A stretch of 64,000 nt of DNA from Lotus japonicus. Its lineage: Eukaryota > Streptophyta > Magnoliopsida > Fabales > Fabaceae. Each line of letters starts with the position of its first letter. Position 1 is the stretch's first letter. Below, in pieces: positions 24,047 through 38,600 of the stretch. The notes under the pieces are model-generated. The model was not told the DNA's origin. It saw nothing but the letters and a program-made list of their open reading frames with translations, and did not search any database. A program made the translations under genes and the position numbers. Where the stretch lies: NCBI RefSeq assembly GCF_012489685.1, contig NC_080046.1:30969763-31033762 (forward strand). Direction: 5' to 3'.

Positions 24047-24348
24047 TCAATGAAAAGAGAGAACAAGCTTGTAGAAGAAGCTTGAAGAAGAAGTTGAAAT
24101 ATGAGTTCAATTGATTGAATGTGATTTTCGTTACAGTGTAGAAGAAAGACAAAAGCTTATTTATACTAAAACAGAATAACAAACTTGTAACTAACTGCTA
24201 ATCAGTTTTAACTAACACTAATTACTTGCCAGCTACTTGCCAGCTCCGCTATGAGCACTAACTATCAGTGTTTACAACTAAGTCCCTATACTTCACTTCT
24301 GTCCACTTATGTTCAGTAAATCGTCCTCAGAGATTCTGTATTTTCACA
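24047..24348 (-). repeat. copia 5' LTR
   Basis: 302 bp. Starts TGTGAAAATACAG at 24348 and abuts the primer-binding site. The outer end is fixed by the GCAAT target copy at 24349-24353. Contains a TATA-like TTTATACT at about 24160 (on the plus strand) only as a weak candidate. Confidence 0.92.
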
Positions 24349-27300
24349 GCAATTTTCAAACAGTCATGACTTTTGACCCAGAACCCAGAATTTAGCATAT
24401 TTTATATGCTTTTGGGGTCGAAGAAGCTACTTTATTCACCTACCAGCCGAAGTAAACAGGGGAAAATCAGTAAAAATAGAAAACGGAAACAACAGGTTGA
24501 ATTCTAAAGGTTAATTAGGCAGCAAACTTCAAACAGCCATAACTTTTGCCCCGGAACCCAGAATTGAGAATATTTTATATGCTTTTGGGGTGGAAGAAGC
24601 TACTTTATTCACCTCCCAGCCGAATTAATCAGGGGAAATCGGTAAAAATAGAAAACGGAACCTACAGGTTGAATTTTGAAGGTTAATTTGGCAGCAAACT
24701 TCAAACAGCCATAACTTTTGCCCCGGAACCCAGAATTGAGCATATTTTATATGCTTTTGGGGTAGAAGAAGCTATTTTATTCACCTGCTTACCGAATTTA
24801 AGTGAGGAAATCGGTAAAAGTAGAAAACATAACCTATAGGTTGAATTTTAACGGTTAATTCGGCTGCAAACTTCAAATAGCAACGACTTTTGCCCCGGAA
24901 CCCGGAATTGAGCATATTTCATATGCTTTTGGGGTCGAAGAATCTCTTTTATTCACCTGCTAGCCGAATTTAACCGGAGAAATCGGTAAAAGTAGAAAAC
25001 GGAACCTACAGGTAGAATTTTGAAGGTTAATTCGGCTGCAAACTATAAACAACCATGACTTTTGTCCCGGAACCCAGAATTGAGCATATTTTATATGTTG
25101 TTCAGGTCGAAGAAGCTATTTTATTCCCCTGCTAGCCGAATTTCATGGGGGAAATCGGTAAAAGTAGAAAACGGAACCTACAGGTAGAATTTTGAAGGTT
25201 AATTCGGCTGCAAACTTCAAACAGCAACGACTTTTGCCCCGGAACCCAGAATTGAACATATTTTATATGCTTTTGGGGTCGAAGAAGCTATTTTTATTCA
25301 CCTGCTAGCCGAATTTAACCGGAGAAATCGGTAAAAGTAGAAAACGGAACCCACAGGTAGAATTTTGAAGGTTCATTCAGCCGCAAACTTCGAATAGCCA
25401 TAACTTTTGGCCTAGAACCCTGAATTGTGGATATCTTATATCTGTTTGGGGTAGAAGAAGCTACTTTATTCACCTGCCAGCCGAATTAAACGGGGAAAAT
25501 CGGTAAAAATAGAAAACGGAAACTTCGGGTTGAATTTTGAAGGTTAATTCGGCTGCAAACTTCAAACAACCATAACGTTTGCCCCGGAACCCAGAATCGA
25601 GCATATTTTATATGCTTTTGGGATAGAAGAAGCTACTTTATTCACATGCCAGCCGAATTAAATGGGGGAAATTGGTAAAAATAGAAAACGGAACCTACTG
25701 GTTGAATTTTGAAGGTTAAAACAGCTATAAGGTTAATCCGGCTGCAAATTTCAAACAACCATGACTTTTGACCCGGAACCCAGAATTGAGCATATTTTAT
25801 ATGCTTTTGGGGTAGAAGAAACTATTTTATTCACCTGCTTACCGAACTTAAGGGAGGAAATCGGTAAAAGTAGAAAACAGAACCTACAGGTTGAATTTTG
25901 AAGGTTAATTCGGCTTCAAACTTCAAACAGCAACGACTTTTGCCCCGGAACCCAGAATTGAGCATATTTTATATGCTTTTGGGGTAGTTGAAGCTACTTT
26001 ATTCACCTGCTAGCCGAATTTAACAAGGGAAATCGGTAAAAGTAGAAAACATAACCTACAGGTTAAATTTTGAAGGTTCATTCTGCTGCAAACTTTAAGC
26101 AGCCGTAACATTTGCCCCGAAACCCAGAATTGAACCTATTTTATATGCTTTTAGGGTAGAAGAAGCTACTTTATTCACCTTCCAGCCGAATTAAACGGGG
26201 AAAATCGGTAAAAGTAGAAAACGGAACCTACAGGTTAAATTTTTAAGGTCAATTTGGTAGCAAACTTCAAACAGCCATGACTTTTGCCCCGGAACCTAGA
26301 ATATAGCATATTTTATATGCTTTTGGGGTAGAAGAAGCTACTTTATTCACCTGCCAGCCGAATTAAACAAGGGAAACAGGTAAAAATAGAAAACGGATCC
26401 TACAAGTTGAATTTTGAAGGTTAATTCGGCAGCAAACTTTAAACAGCCATAACTTTTTCCCCAGAACCCAGAATTGAGCATATTTTATATGCTTTTGGGG
26501 TAAAAGAAGCTACTTTATTCTCCTGCCAGCCGAATTAAACGGGGAAAATTGGTAAAAATAGAAAATGGTAACTTCGGTTTGAATTTTGAAGGTTAATTCG
26601 GATGCAAACTTCAAACAGCTATAAGGGAAACCGGTAAAAATATAAATCGGAACCTACAGGTTCAATTTTGAAGGTTAATTCGGCTGCAAATTTCAAACAA
26701 CAATGACTTTTGCCCCGGAACGCAGAATTGAGCATATTTTATATGCTTTTGGGGTAGAAGAAGCTATTTTATTCACCTGCAAACCGAATTTAAGGGAGGA
26801 AATCGGTAAAAGTAGAAAACAGAACCTACAGGTTGAATTTTAACGGTTAATTCGGCTGCGAACTTCAAACAGTAACGACTTTGGCCCCGGAACCCGGAAT
26901 TGAGCATATTTCATATGATTTTGGGGTCGAAGAAGCTATTTTATTCACCTGCTAGCCGAATTTAACCGGAGAAATCGGTAAAAGTAGAAAACGGAACCTA
27001 CAGGTAGAATTTTGAAGGATATTTCGGCTGCAAACTATAAACAACCATGACTTTTGTCCCGGAACCCAGAATTGAGCATATTTTATATGTTGTTCGGGTC
27101 ATAGTAGCTATTTTATTCCCCTGCTAGCCGAATTTAATGGGGGAAATCGGTAAAAGTAGTAAACGGAACCTACAATTAGAATTTTGAAGGTTAATTCGGC
27201 TGCAAACTTCAAACAGCAACGACTTTTGCCCCGGAACCCCGAATTGAACATATTTTATAGGCTTTTGGGGTCGAAGAAGCTATTTTTATTCACATGCTAG

Positions 27301-29630
27301 CCGAATTTAACGGGGGAAATCGGTAAAAGTAGAAAACGGAACCTACAGGTTGAATTTTAAAGGTTAATTCGGCTGCAAACTTCAAACAGTAACGACTTTT
27401 GCCCCGGAACCCAGAATTGAGCATATTTTATATGCTTTTGGGGTAGAAGAAGCTATTTTATTCACCTGCAAACCGAATTTAAGGGAGGAAATCGGTAAAA
27501 GTAGAAAACAGAACCTACAGGTTGAATTTTAACGGTTAATTCGGCTGCGAACTTCAAACAGTAACGACTTTGGCCCCGGAACCCAGAATTGAGCATATTT
27601 CATATGATATTGGGGTCGAAGAAGCTATTTTATTCACCTGCTAGCCGAATTTAACCGGAGAAATCGGTAAAAGTAGAAAACGGAACCTACAGGTAGAATT
27701 TTGAAGGATATTTCGGCTGCAAACTATAAACAACCATGACTTTTGTCCCGGAACCCAGAATTGAGCATATTTTATATGTTGTTCGGGTCATAGTAGCTAT
27801 TTTATTCCCCTGCTAGCCGAATTTAATGGGGGAAATCGGTAAAAGTAGTAAACGGAACCTACAATTAGAATTTTGAAGGTTAATTCGGCTGCAAACTTCA
27901 AACAGCAACGACTTTTGCCCCGGAACCCCGAATTGAACATATTTTATAGGCTTTTGGGGTCGAAGAAGCTATTTTTATTCACATGCTAGCCGAATTTAAC
28001 GGGGGAAATCGGTAAAAGTAGAAAACGGAACCTACAAGTAGAATTTGAAAGGTTCATTCACCCGCAAACTTCGAACAGCCATAACTTTTGCCCCGGAACC
28101 CATAATTGAGCATATTCTATATCCTTTTGGGGTAGAAGAAGCTACTTTATTCTCCTGCCAGCCGACTAAACGGGGGAATTCGGTAAAAATAGAAAACAGA
28201 ACCTTCTGGTTTAATTTTGAAGCTTAATTCGGCTACAAACTTCAAACAGCTATAAGGGAAACCGGTAAAAATATAAATCGGAACCTACAGGTTCAATTTT
28301 GAAGGTTAATTCGGCTGCAAATTTCAAACAACAATGACTTTTGCCCCGGAACCCAGAATTGAACATATTTTATATGCTTTTGGGGTAGAAGAAGCTATTT
28401 TATTCACCTGCTTACCGAATTTAACGGGGGAAATCGGTAAAAGTAGAAAACGGAACCTACAGGTTGAATTTTGAAGGTTAATTCGGCTGCAAACTTCAAA
28501 AAGCCATGACTTTTGACCCAGAACCCAGAATTTAGCATATTCTATATGCTTTTGGGGTCGAAGAAGCTACTTTATTCACCTGTCAGCCGAATTAAATAGG
28601 GGAAATCAGTAAAAATAGAAAACGGAACCTACAGGTTGAATTTTGAAGGTTAATTTTGCAGCAAACTTCAATTAGCCATAACTTTTACCCCGGAACCCAT
28701 AATTGAGCTTATTTTATATGCTTTTGGGGTAGAAGAAGCTATTTTATTCACCTGCTTACCGAATTTAAGGGAGGAAATCGGTAAAAGTAGAATACAGAAC
28801 CTAGAGGTTGAATTTTAACGGTTAATTCGGCTGCAAACTTCAAACAGTAACGACTTTTTCCCCGGAACCCGGACTTGAGCATATTTCATATGCTCTTGGG
28901 GTTGAAGAAGCTATTTTATTCACCTGCAAGCCGAATTTAACCAGAGAAATCGGTAAAAGTAGAAAACGGAACCTACAGGTCGAATTTTGAAGGTTACTTC
29001 GGCTGCAAACTATAAACAACCTTGACTTTTGTCCCGGAACCCATAATTGAGCATATTTTATATGTTGTTGGGGTCGAAGAAGCTATTTTATTCACCTGCT
29101 AGCCGAATTTAACGGAGGAAATCGGTAAAAGTAAAAAACGGAACCTACAGGTAGAATTTTGAAGGTTCATTCGGCTGCAAACTTCAAACAGCCATAACTT
29201 TTGTCCCGAAACCTAGTATTGAGTATATTTTATATGCTTATGGGGTAGAAGAAGCTACTTTATTCACCTGCCACTAGAATTAAACGAAGGAAACCGGTAA
29301 AAATAGAAAACGGATCCTACAGGTTGAATTTTGGAGGTTAATTCGGCTGCAAACTTCAAACAGCCATAACTTTTGCCCCGGAACCCAGAATTGAGAATAT
29401 TTTATTTGCTTTTGGGGTGGAAGAAGCTACTTTATTCACCTCCCAGCCGAATTAATCAGGGGCAATCGGTAAAAATAGAAAACGGAACCTACAGGTTGAA
29501 TTTTGAAGGTTAATTTGGCAGCAAACTTCAAACAGCCATAACTTTTGCCCCGGAACCCAGAATTGAGCATATTTTATATGCTTTTGGGGTAGAAGAAGCT
29601 ATTTTATTCACCTGCTTACCGAATTTAAGG

Positions 29631-32600
29631 GAATTGAGCATATTTCATATGCTCTGGGGGTTGAAGAAGCTATTTTATTCACCTGCAAGCCGAATTTAAC
29701 CAGAGAAATCGGTAAAAGTAGAAAACGGAACCTACAGGTCGAATTTTGAAGGTTACTTCGGCTGCAAACTATAAACAACCATGACTTTTGTCCCGGAACC
29801 CAGAATTGAGCATATTTTATATGTTGTTGGGGTCGAAGAAGCTATTTTATTCACCTGCTAGCCGAATTTAACGGAGGAAATCGGTAAAAGTAAAAAACGG
29901 AACCTACAGGTAGAATTTTGAAGGTTCATTCGGCTGCAAACTTCAAACAGCCATAACTTTTGCCCCGAAACCTAGTATTGAGTATATTTTATATGCTTAT
30001 GGGGTAGAAGAAGCTACTTTATTCACCTGCCACTAGAATTAAACGAGGGAAACCGGTAAAAATAGAAAACGGATCCTACAGGTTGAATTTTGGAGGTTAA
30101 TTCGGCAGCAAACTTCAAACAACCATAACTTTTGCCCCGGAACCCAGAATTGAGAATATTTTATGTGCTTTTGGGGTGGAAGAAGCTACTTTATTCACCT
30201 CCCAGCCGAATTAATCAGGGGCAATCGGTAAAAATAGAAAACGGAACCTACAGGTTGAATTTTGAAGGTTAATTTGGCAGCAAACTTCAAACAGCCATAA
30301 CTTTTGCCCCGGAACCCAGAATTGAGCATATTTTATATGCTTTTGGGGTAGAAGAAACTATTTTATTCACCTGCTTACCGAATTTAAGGGAATTGAGCAT
30401 ATTTCATATGCTCTTGGGGTTGAAGAAGCTATTTTATTCACCTGCAAGCCGAATTTAACCAGAGAAATCGGTAAAAGTAGAAAACGGAACCTACAGGTCG
30501 AATTTTGAAGGTTACTTCGGCTGCAAACTATAAACAACCTTGACTTTTGTCCCGGAACCCAGAATTGAGCATATTTTATATGTTGTTGGGGTCGAAGAAG
30601 CTATTTTATTCACCTGCTAGCCGAATTTAACGGAGGAAATCGGTAAAAGTAAAAAACGGAACCTACAGGTAGAATTTTGAAGGTTCATTCGGCTGCAAAC
30701 TTCAAACAGCCATAACTTTTGTCCCGAAACCTAGTATTGAGTATATTTTATATGCTTATGGGGTAGAAGAAGCTACTTTATTCACCTGCCACTAGAATTA
30801 AACGAGGGAAACCGGTAAAAATAGAAAACGGATCCTACAGGTTGAATTTTGGAGGTTAATTCGGTTGCAAACTTCAAACAGCCATAACTTTTGCCACGGA
30901 ACCCAGAATTGAGAATATTTTATGTGCTTTTGGGGTGGAAGAAGCTACTTTATTCACCTCCCAGCCGAATTAATCAGGGGCAATCGGTAAAAATAGAAAA
31001 CGGAACCTACAGGTTGAATTTTGAAGGTTAATTTGGCAGCAAACTTCAAACAGCCATAACTTTTGCCCCGGAACCCAGAATTGAGCATATTTTATATGCT
31101 TTTGGGGTAGAAGAAGCTAGTTTATTCACCTGCTTACCGAATTTAAGGGAATTGAGCATATTTCATATGCTCTTGGGGTTGAAGAAGCTATTTTATTCAC
31201 CTGCAAGCCGAATTTAACCAGAGAAATCGGTAAAAGTAGAAAACGGAACCTACAGGTCGAATTTTGAAGGTTACTTCGGCTGCAAACTATAAACAACCAT
31301 GACTTTTGTCCCGGAACCCAGAATTGAGCATATTTTATATGTTGTTGGGGTCGAAGAAGCTATTTTATTCACCTGCTAGCCGAATTTAACGGGGGAAATC
31401 GGTAAAAGTAAAAAACGGAACCTACAGGTAGAATTTTGAAGGTTCATTCGGCTGCAAACTTCAAACAGCCATAACTTTTGCCCCGAAACCTAGTATTGAG
31501 TATATTTTATATGCTTATGGGGTAGAAGAAGCTACTTTATTCACCTGCCACTAGAATTAAACGAGGGAAACCGGTAAAAATAGAAAACGGATCCTACAGG
31601 TTGAATTTTGGAGGTTAATTCGGCTGCAAACTTCAAACAGCCATAACTTTTGCCCCAGAACCCAGAATTGAGAATATTTTATATGCTTTTGGGGTGGAAG
31701 AAGCTACTTTATTCACCTGCCATTAGAATTAAACGCGGGAAACCGGCAAAAATAGAAAACGAATCCTACTGGTTGAATTTTGGAGGTTAATTCGGCTGCA
31801 AACTTCAAACAGCCATAACTTTTGCCCCGGAACCTAGAATTGAGCATCTTTTATATGCTTCTGGGGTAGAAGAAGCTACTTTATTCACCTGCCAGACGAA
31901 TTAAACGGGGAAAATTGGTAAAAATAAAAAACGGAACATACAGGTTAAATTTTGAAGGTTAATTCGGCAGCAAACTTCAAACAGCCATAACTGTTGCCCC
32001 GGAACCCAGAATTTAGCATATTTTATATGGTTTATGGGTAGAAGAAGCTACTTTATTCACCTGCCATTAGAATTAAACGAGGGAAACCGGTAAAAATAGA
32101 AAACGGATCCTACAGGTTGAATTTTGGAGGTTAATTCGGCAGCAAACTTCAAACAGCCATAACTTTTGCCCCGGAACCCAGAATTGAGAATATTTTATAA
32201 GCTTTTGGGGTGGAAGAAGCTACTTTATTCACCTCCCAGCCGAATTAATCAGGGGCAATCGGTAAAAATAGAAAACAGAACCTACATGTTGAATTTTGAA
32301 GGTTAATTTGGCACCAAACTTCAAACAGCCATAACTTTTGCCCCGGAACCCAGAATTGAGCATATTTTATATGCTTTTGGGGTAGAAGAAGCTATTTTAT
32401 TCACCTGCAAACTGAATTTATGGGAGGAAATCGGTAAAAGTAGAAAACAGAACCTACAGGTTGAATTTTAACGGTTAATTCGGCTGCGAACTTCAAACAG
32501 TAACGACTTTTGCCCCGGAACCCGGAATTGAGCATATTTCATATGATTTTGGAGTCGAAGAAGCTATTTTATTCACCTGCTAGCCGAATTTAACCGGAGA

Positions 32601-35600
32601 AATCGGTAAAAGTAGAAAACGGAACCTACAGGTAGAATTTTGAAGGATATTTCGGCTGCAAACTATAAACAACCATGACTTTTGTCCCGGAACCCAGAAT
32701 TGAGCATATTTTATATGTTGTTCGGGTCGTAGTAGCTATTTTATTCCCCTGCTAGCCGAATTTAATGGGGGAAATCGGTAAAAGTAGAAAACGGAACCTA
32801 CAATTAGAATTTTGAAGGTTAATTCGGCTGCAAACTTCAAACAGCAACGACTTTTGCCCCGGAACCCCGAATTGAACATATTTTATATGCTTTTGGGGTC
32901 GAAGAAGCTATTTTTATTCACATGCTAGCCGAATTTAACGGGGGAAATCGGTAAAAGTAGAAAACGGAACCTACAGGTTGAATTTTAAAGGTTAATTCGG
33001 CTGCAAACTTCAAACAGTAACGACTTTTGCTCCGGAACCCAGAATTGAACATATTTTATATGCTTTTAGGGTCGAAGAAGCTATTTTATTCAATTGCTAG
33101 CCGAATTTAACGGGGAAAATCGGTAAAAGTAGAAAACGGAACCTACAAGTAGAATTTGAAAGGTTCATTCACCCGCAAACTTCGAACAGCCATAACTTTT
33201 GCCCCGGAACCCATAATTGAGCATATTCTATATCCTTTTGGGGTAGAAGAAGCTACTTTATTCTCCTGCCAGCCGACTAAACGGGGGAATTCGGTAAAAA
33301 TAGAAAACAGAACCTTCTGGTTTAATTTTGAAGCTTAATTCGGCTACAAACTTCAAACAGCTATAAGGGAAACCGGTAAAAATATAAATCGGAACCTACA
33401 GGTTGAATTTTGGAGGTTAATTCGGCAGCAAACTTCAAACAACCATAACTTTTGCCCCGGAACCCAGAATTGAGAATATTTTATGTGCTTTTGGGGTGGA
33501 AGAAGCTACTTTATTCACCTCCCAGCCGAATTAATCAGGGGCAATCGGTAAAAATAGAAAACGGAACCTACAGGTTGAATTTTGAAGGTTAATTTGGCAG
33601 CAAACTTCAAACAGCCATAACTTTTGCCCCGGAACCCAGAATTGAGCATATTTTATATGCTTTTGGGGTAGAAGAAGCTATTTTATTCACCTGCAAACCG
33701 AATTTAAGGGAGGAAATCGGTAAAAGTAGAAAACAGAACCTACAGGTTGAATTTTAACGGTTAATTCGGCTGCGAACTTCAAACAGTAACGACTTTTGCC
33801 CCGGAACCCGGAATTGAGCATATTTCATATGATTTTGGGGTCGAAGAAGCTATTTTATTCACCTGCTAGCCGAATTTAACCGGAGAAATCGGTAAAAGTA
33901 GAAAACGGAACCTACAGGTAGAATTTTGAAGGATATTTCGGCTGCAAACTATAAACAACCATGACTTTTGTCCCGGAACCCAGAATTGAGCATATTTTAT
34001 ATGTTGTTCGGGTCGTAGTAGCTATTTTATTCCCCTGCTAGCCGAATTTAATGGGGGAAATCGGTAAAAGTAGAAAACGGAACCTACAATTAGAATTTTG
34101 AAGGTTAATTCGGCTGCAAACTTCAAACAGCAACGACTTTTGCCCCGGAACCCCGAATTGAACATATTTTATATGCTTTTGGGGTCGAAGAAGCTATTTT
34201 TATTCACATGCTAGCCGAATTTAACGGGGGAAATCGGTAAAAGTAGAAAACGGAACCTACAGGTTGAATTTTAAAGGTTAATTCGGCTGCAAACTTCAAA
34301 CAGTAACGACTTTTGCTCCGGAACCCAGAATTGAACATATTTTATATGCTTTTAGGGTCGAAGAAGCTATTTTATTCAATTGCTAGCCGAATTTAACGGG
34401 GAAAATCGGTAAAAGTAGAAAACGGAACCTACAAGTAGAATTTGAAAGGTTCATTCACCCGCAAACTTCGAACAGCCATAACTTTTGCCCCGGAACCCAT
34501 AATTGAGCATATTCTATATCCTTTTGGGGTAGAAGAAGCTACTTTATTCTCCTGCCAGCCGACTAAACGGGGGAATTCGGTAAAAATAGAAAACAGAACC
34601 TTCTGGTTTAATTTTGAAGCTTAATTCGGCTACAAACTTCAAACAGCTATAAGGGAAACCGGTAAAAATATAAATCGGAACCTACAGGTTGAATTTTGGA
34701 GGTTAATTCGGCAGCAAACTTCAAACAACCATAACTTTTGCCCCGGAACCCAGAATTGAGAATATTTTATGTGCTTTTGGGGTGGAAGAAGCTACTTTAT
34801 TCACCTCCCAGCCGAATTAATCAGGGGCAATCGGTAAAAATAGAAAACGGAACCTACAGGTTGAATTTTGAAGGTTAATTTGGCAGCAAACTTCAAACAG
34901 CCATAACTTTTGCCCCGGAACCCAGAATTGAGCATATTTTATATGCTTTTGGGGTAGAAGAAGCTATTTTATTCACCTGCTTACCGAATTTAAGGGAATT
35001 GAGCATATTTCATATGCTCTTGGGGTTGAAGAAGCTATTTTATTCACCTGCAAGCCGAATTTAACCAGAGAAATCGGTAAAAGTAGAAAACGGAACCTAC
35101 AGGTCGAATTTTGAAGGTTACTTCGGCTGCAAACTATAAACAACCTTGACTTTTGTCCCGGAACCCAGAATTGAGCATATTTTATATGTTGTTGGGGTCG
35201 AAGAAGCTATTTTATTCACCTGCTAGCCGAATTTAACGGAGGAAATCGGTAAAAGTAAAAAACGGAACCTACAGGTAGAATTTTGAAGGTTCATTCGGCT
35301 GCAAACTTCAAACAGCCATAACTTTTGTCCCGAAACCTAGTATTGAGTATATTTTATATGCTTATGGGGTAGAAGAAGCTACTTTATTCACCTGCCACTA
35401 GAATTAAACGAGGGAAACCGGTAAAAATAGAAAACGGATCCTACAGGTTGAATTTTAGAGGTTAATTCGGTTGCAAACTTCAAACAGCCATAACTTTTGC
35501 CACGGAACCCAGAATTGAGAATATTTTATGTGCTTTTGGGGTGGAAGAAGCTACTTTATTCACCTCCCAGCCGAATTAATCAGGGGCAATCGGTAAAAAT

Positions 35601-38600
35601 AGAAAACGGAACCTACAGGTTGAATTTTGAAGGTTAATTTGGCAGCAAACTTCAAACAGCCATAACTTTTGCCCCGAAACCCAGAATTGAGCATATTTTA
35701 TATGCTTTTGGGGTAGAAGAAGCTAGTTTATTCACCTGCTTACCGAATTTAAGGGAATTGAGCATATTTCATATGCTCTTGGGGTTGAAGAAGCTATTTT
35801 ATTCACCTGCAAGCCGAATTTAACCAGAGAAATCGGTAAAAGTAGAAAACGGAACCTACAGGTCGAATTTTGAAGGTTACTTCGGCTGCAAACTATAAAC
35901 AACCATGACTTTTGTCCCGGAACCCAGAATTGAGCATATTTTATATGTTGTTGGGGTCGAAGAAGCTATTTTATTCACCTGCTAGCCGAATTTAACGGAG
36001 GAAATCGGTAAAAGTAAAAAACGGAACCTACAGGTAGAATTTTGAAGGTTCATTCGGCTGCAAACTTCAAACAGCCATAACTTTTGCCCCGAAACCTAGT
36101 ATTGAGTATATTTTATATGCTTATGGGGTAGAAGAAGCTACTTTATTCACCTGCCATTAGAATTAAACGAGGGAAACCGGTAAAAATAGAAAACGGATCC
36201 TACAGGTTGAATTTTGGAGGTTAATTCGGCAGCAAACTTCAAACAACCATAACTTTTGCCCCGGAACCCAGAATTGAGAATATTTTATGTGCTTTTGGGG
36301 TGGAAGAAGCTACTTTATTCACCTCCCAGCCGAATTAATCAAGGGCAATCGGTAAATATAGAAAACGGAACCTACAGGTTGAATTTTGAAGGTTAATTTG
36401 GCAGCAAACTTCAAACAGCCATAACTTTTGCCCCGGAACCCAGAATTGAGCATATTTTATATGCTTTTGGGGTAGAAGAAGCTATTTTATTCACCTGCTT
36501 ACCGAATTTAAGGGAATTGAGCATATTTCATATGCTCTTGGGGTTGAAGAAGCTATTTTATTCACCTGCAAGCCGAATTTAACCAGAGAAATCGGTAAAA
36601 GTAGAAAACGGAACCTACAGGTCGAATTTTGAAGGTTACTTCGGCTGCAAACTATAAACAACCATGACTTTTGTCCCGGAACCCAGAATTGAGCATATTT
36701 TATATGTTGTTGGGGTCGAAGAAGCTATTTTATTCACCTGCTAGCCGAATTTAACGGAGGAAATCGGTAAAAGTAAAAAACGGAACCTATAGGTAGAATT
36801 TTGAAGGTTCATTCGGCTGCAAACTTCAAACAGCCATAACTTTTGTCCCGAAACCTAGTATTGAGTATATTTTATATGCTTATGGGGTAGAAGAAGCTAC
36901 TTTATTCACCTGCCACTAGAATTAAACGAGGGAAACCGGTAAAAATAGAAAACGGATCCTACAGGTTGAATTTTGGAGGTTAATTCGGCTGCAAACTTCA
37001 AACAGCCATAACTTTTGTCCCGAAACCTAGTATTGAGTATATTTTATATGCTTATGGGGTAGAAGAAGCTACTTTATTCACCTGCCACTAGAATTAAACG
37101 AGGGAAACCGGTAAAAATAGAAAACGGATCCTACAGGTTGAATTTTGGAGGTTAATTCGGTTGCAAACTTCAAACAGCCATAACTTTTGCCACGGAACCC
37201 AGAATTGAGAATATTTTATGTGCTTTTGGGGTGGAAGAAGCTACTTTATTCACCTCCCAGCCGAATTAATCAGGGGCAATCGGTAAAAATAGAAAACGGA
37301 ACCTACAGGTTGAATTTTGAAGGTTAATTTGGCAGCAAACTTCAAACAGCCATAACTTTTGCCCCGGAACCCAGAATTGAGCATATTTTATATGCTTTTG
37401 GGGTAGAAGAAGCTAGTTTATTCACCTGCTTACCGAATTTAAGGGAATTGAGCATATTTCATATGCTCTTGGGGTTGAAGAAGCTATTTTATTCACCTGC
37501 AAGCCGAATTTAACCAGAGAAATCGGTAAAAGTAGAAAACGGAACCTACAGGTCGAATTTTGAAGGTTACTTCGGCTGCAAACTATAAACAACCTTGACT
37601 TTTGTCCCGGAACCCAGAATTGAGCATATTTTATATGTTGTTGGGGTCGAAGAAGCTATTTTATTCACCTGCTAGCCGAATTTAACGGAGGAAATCGGTA
37701 AAAGTAAAAAACGGAACCTACAGGTAGAATTTTGAAGGTTCATTCGGCTGCAAACTTCAAACAGCCATAACTTTTGTCCCGAAACCTAGTATTGAGTATA
37801 TTTTATATGCTTATGGGGTAGAAGAAGCTACTTTATTCACCTGCCACTAGAATTAAACGAGGGAAACCGGTAAAAATAGAAAACGGATCCTACAGGTTGA
37901 ATTTTGGAGGTTAATTCGGTTGCAAACTTCAAACAGCCATAACTTTTGCCACGGAACCCAGAATTGAGAATATTTTATGTGCTTTTGGGGTGGAAGAAGC
38001 TACTTTATTCACCTCCCAGCCGAATTAATCAGGGGCAATCGGTAAAAATAGAAAACGGAACCTACAGGTTGAATTTTGAAGGTTAATTTGGCAGCAAACT
38101 TCAAACAGCCATAACTTTTGCCCCGGAACCCAGAATTGAGCATATTTTATATGCTTTTGGGGTAGAAGAAGCTAGTTTATTCACCTGCTTACCGAATTTA
38201 AGGGAATTGAGCATATTTCATATGCTCTTGGGGTTGAAGAAGCTATTTTATTCACCTGCAAGCCGAATTTAACCAGAGAAATCGGTAAAAGTAGAAAACG
38301 GAACCTACAGGTCGAATTTTGAAGGTTACTTCGGCTGCAAACTATAAACAACCATGACTTTTGTCCCGGAACCCAGAATTGAGCATATTTTATATGTTGT
38401 TGGGGTCGAAGAAGCTATTTTATTCACCTGCTAGCCGAATTTAACGGAGGAAATCGGTAAAAGTAAAAAACGGAACCTACAGGTAGAATTTTGAAGGTTC
38501 ATTCGGCTGCAAACTTCAAACAGCCATAACTTTTGCCCCGAAACCTAGTATTGAGTATATTTTATATGCTTATGGGGTAGAAGAAGCTACTTTATTCACC

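Larger units (their letters stand above)
19247..24348 (-). mobile_element. Ty1/copia retrotransposon, structurally complete but coding-defective
   Basis: A 5102-bp element on the minus strand. It has a 302-bp 5' LTR (24047-24348), primer-binding site, gag-protease-integrase-reverse transcriptase-RNase H in copia order, polypurine tract and 306-bp 3' LTR (19247-19552). Flanked by a perfect 5-bp target duplication GCAAT (19242-19246 and 24349-24353) inside a satellite A monomer. The LTRs begin TGTGAAAATACAG and differ at about 13 bases plus a 4-bp indel by eye (roughly 4%), so it is older than the TRIM. Two frameshifts and one nonsense codon break the polyprotein. Confidence 0.95.
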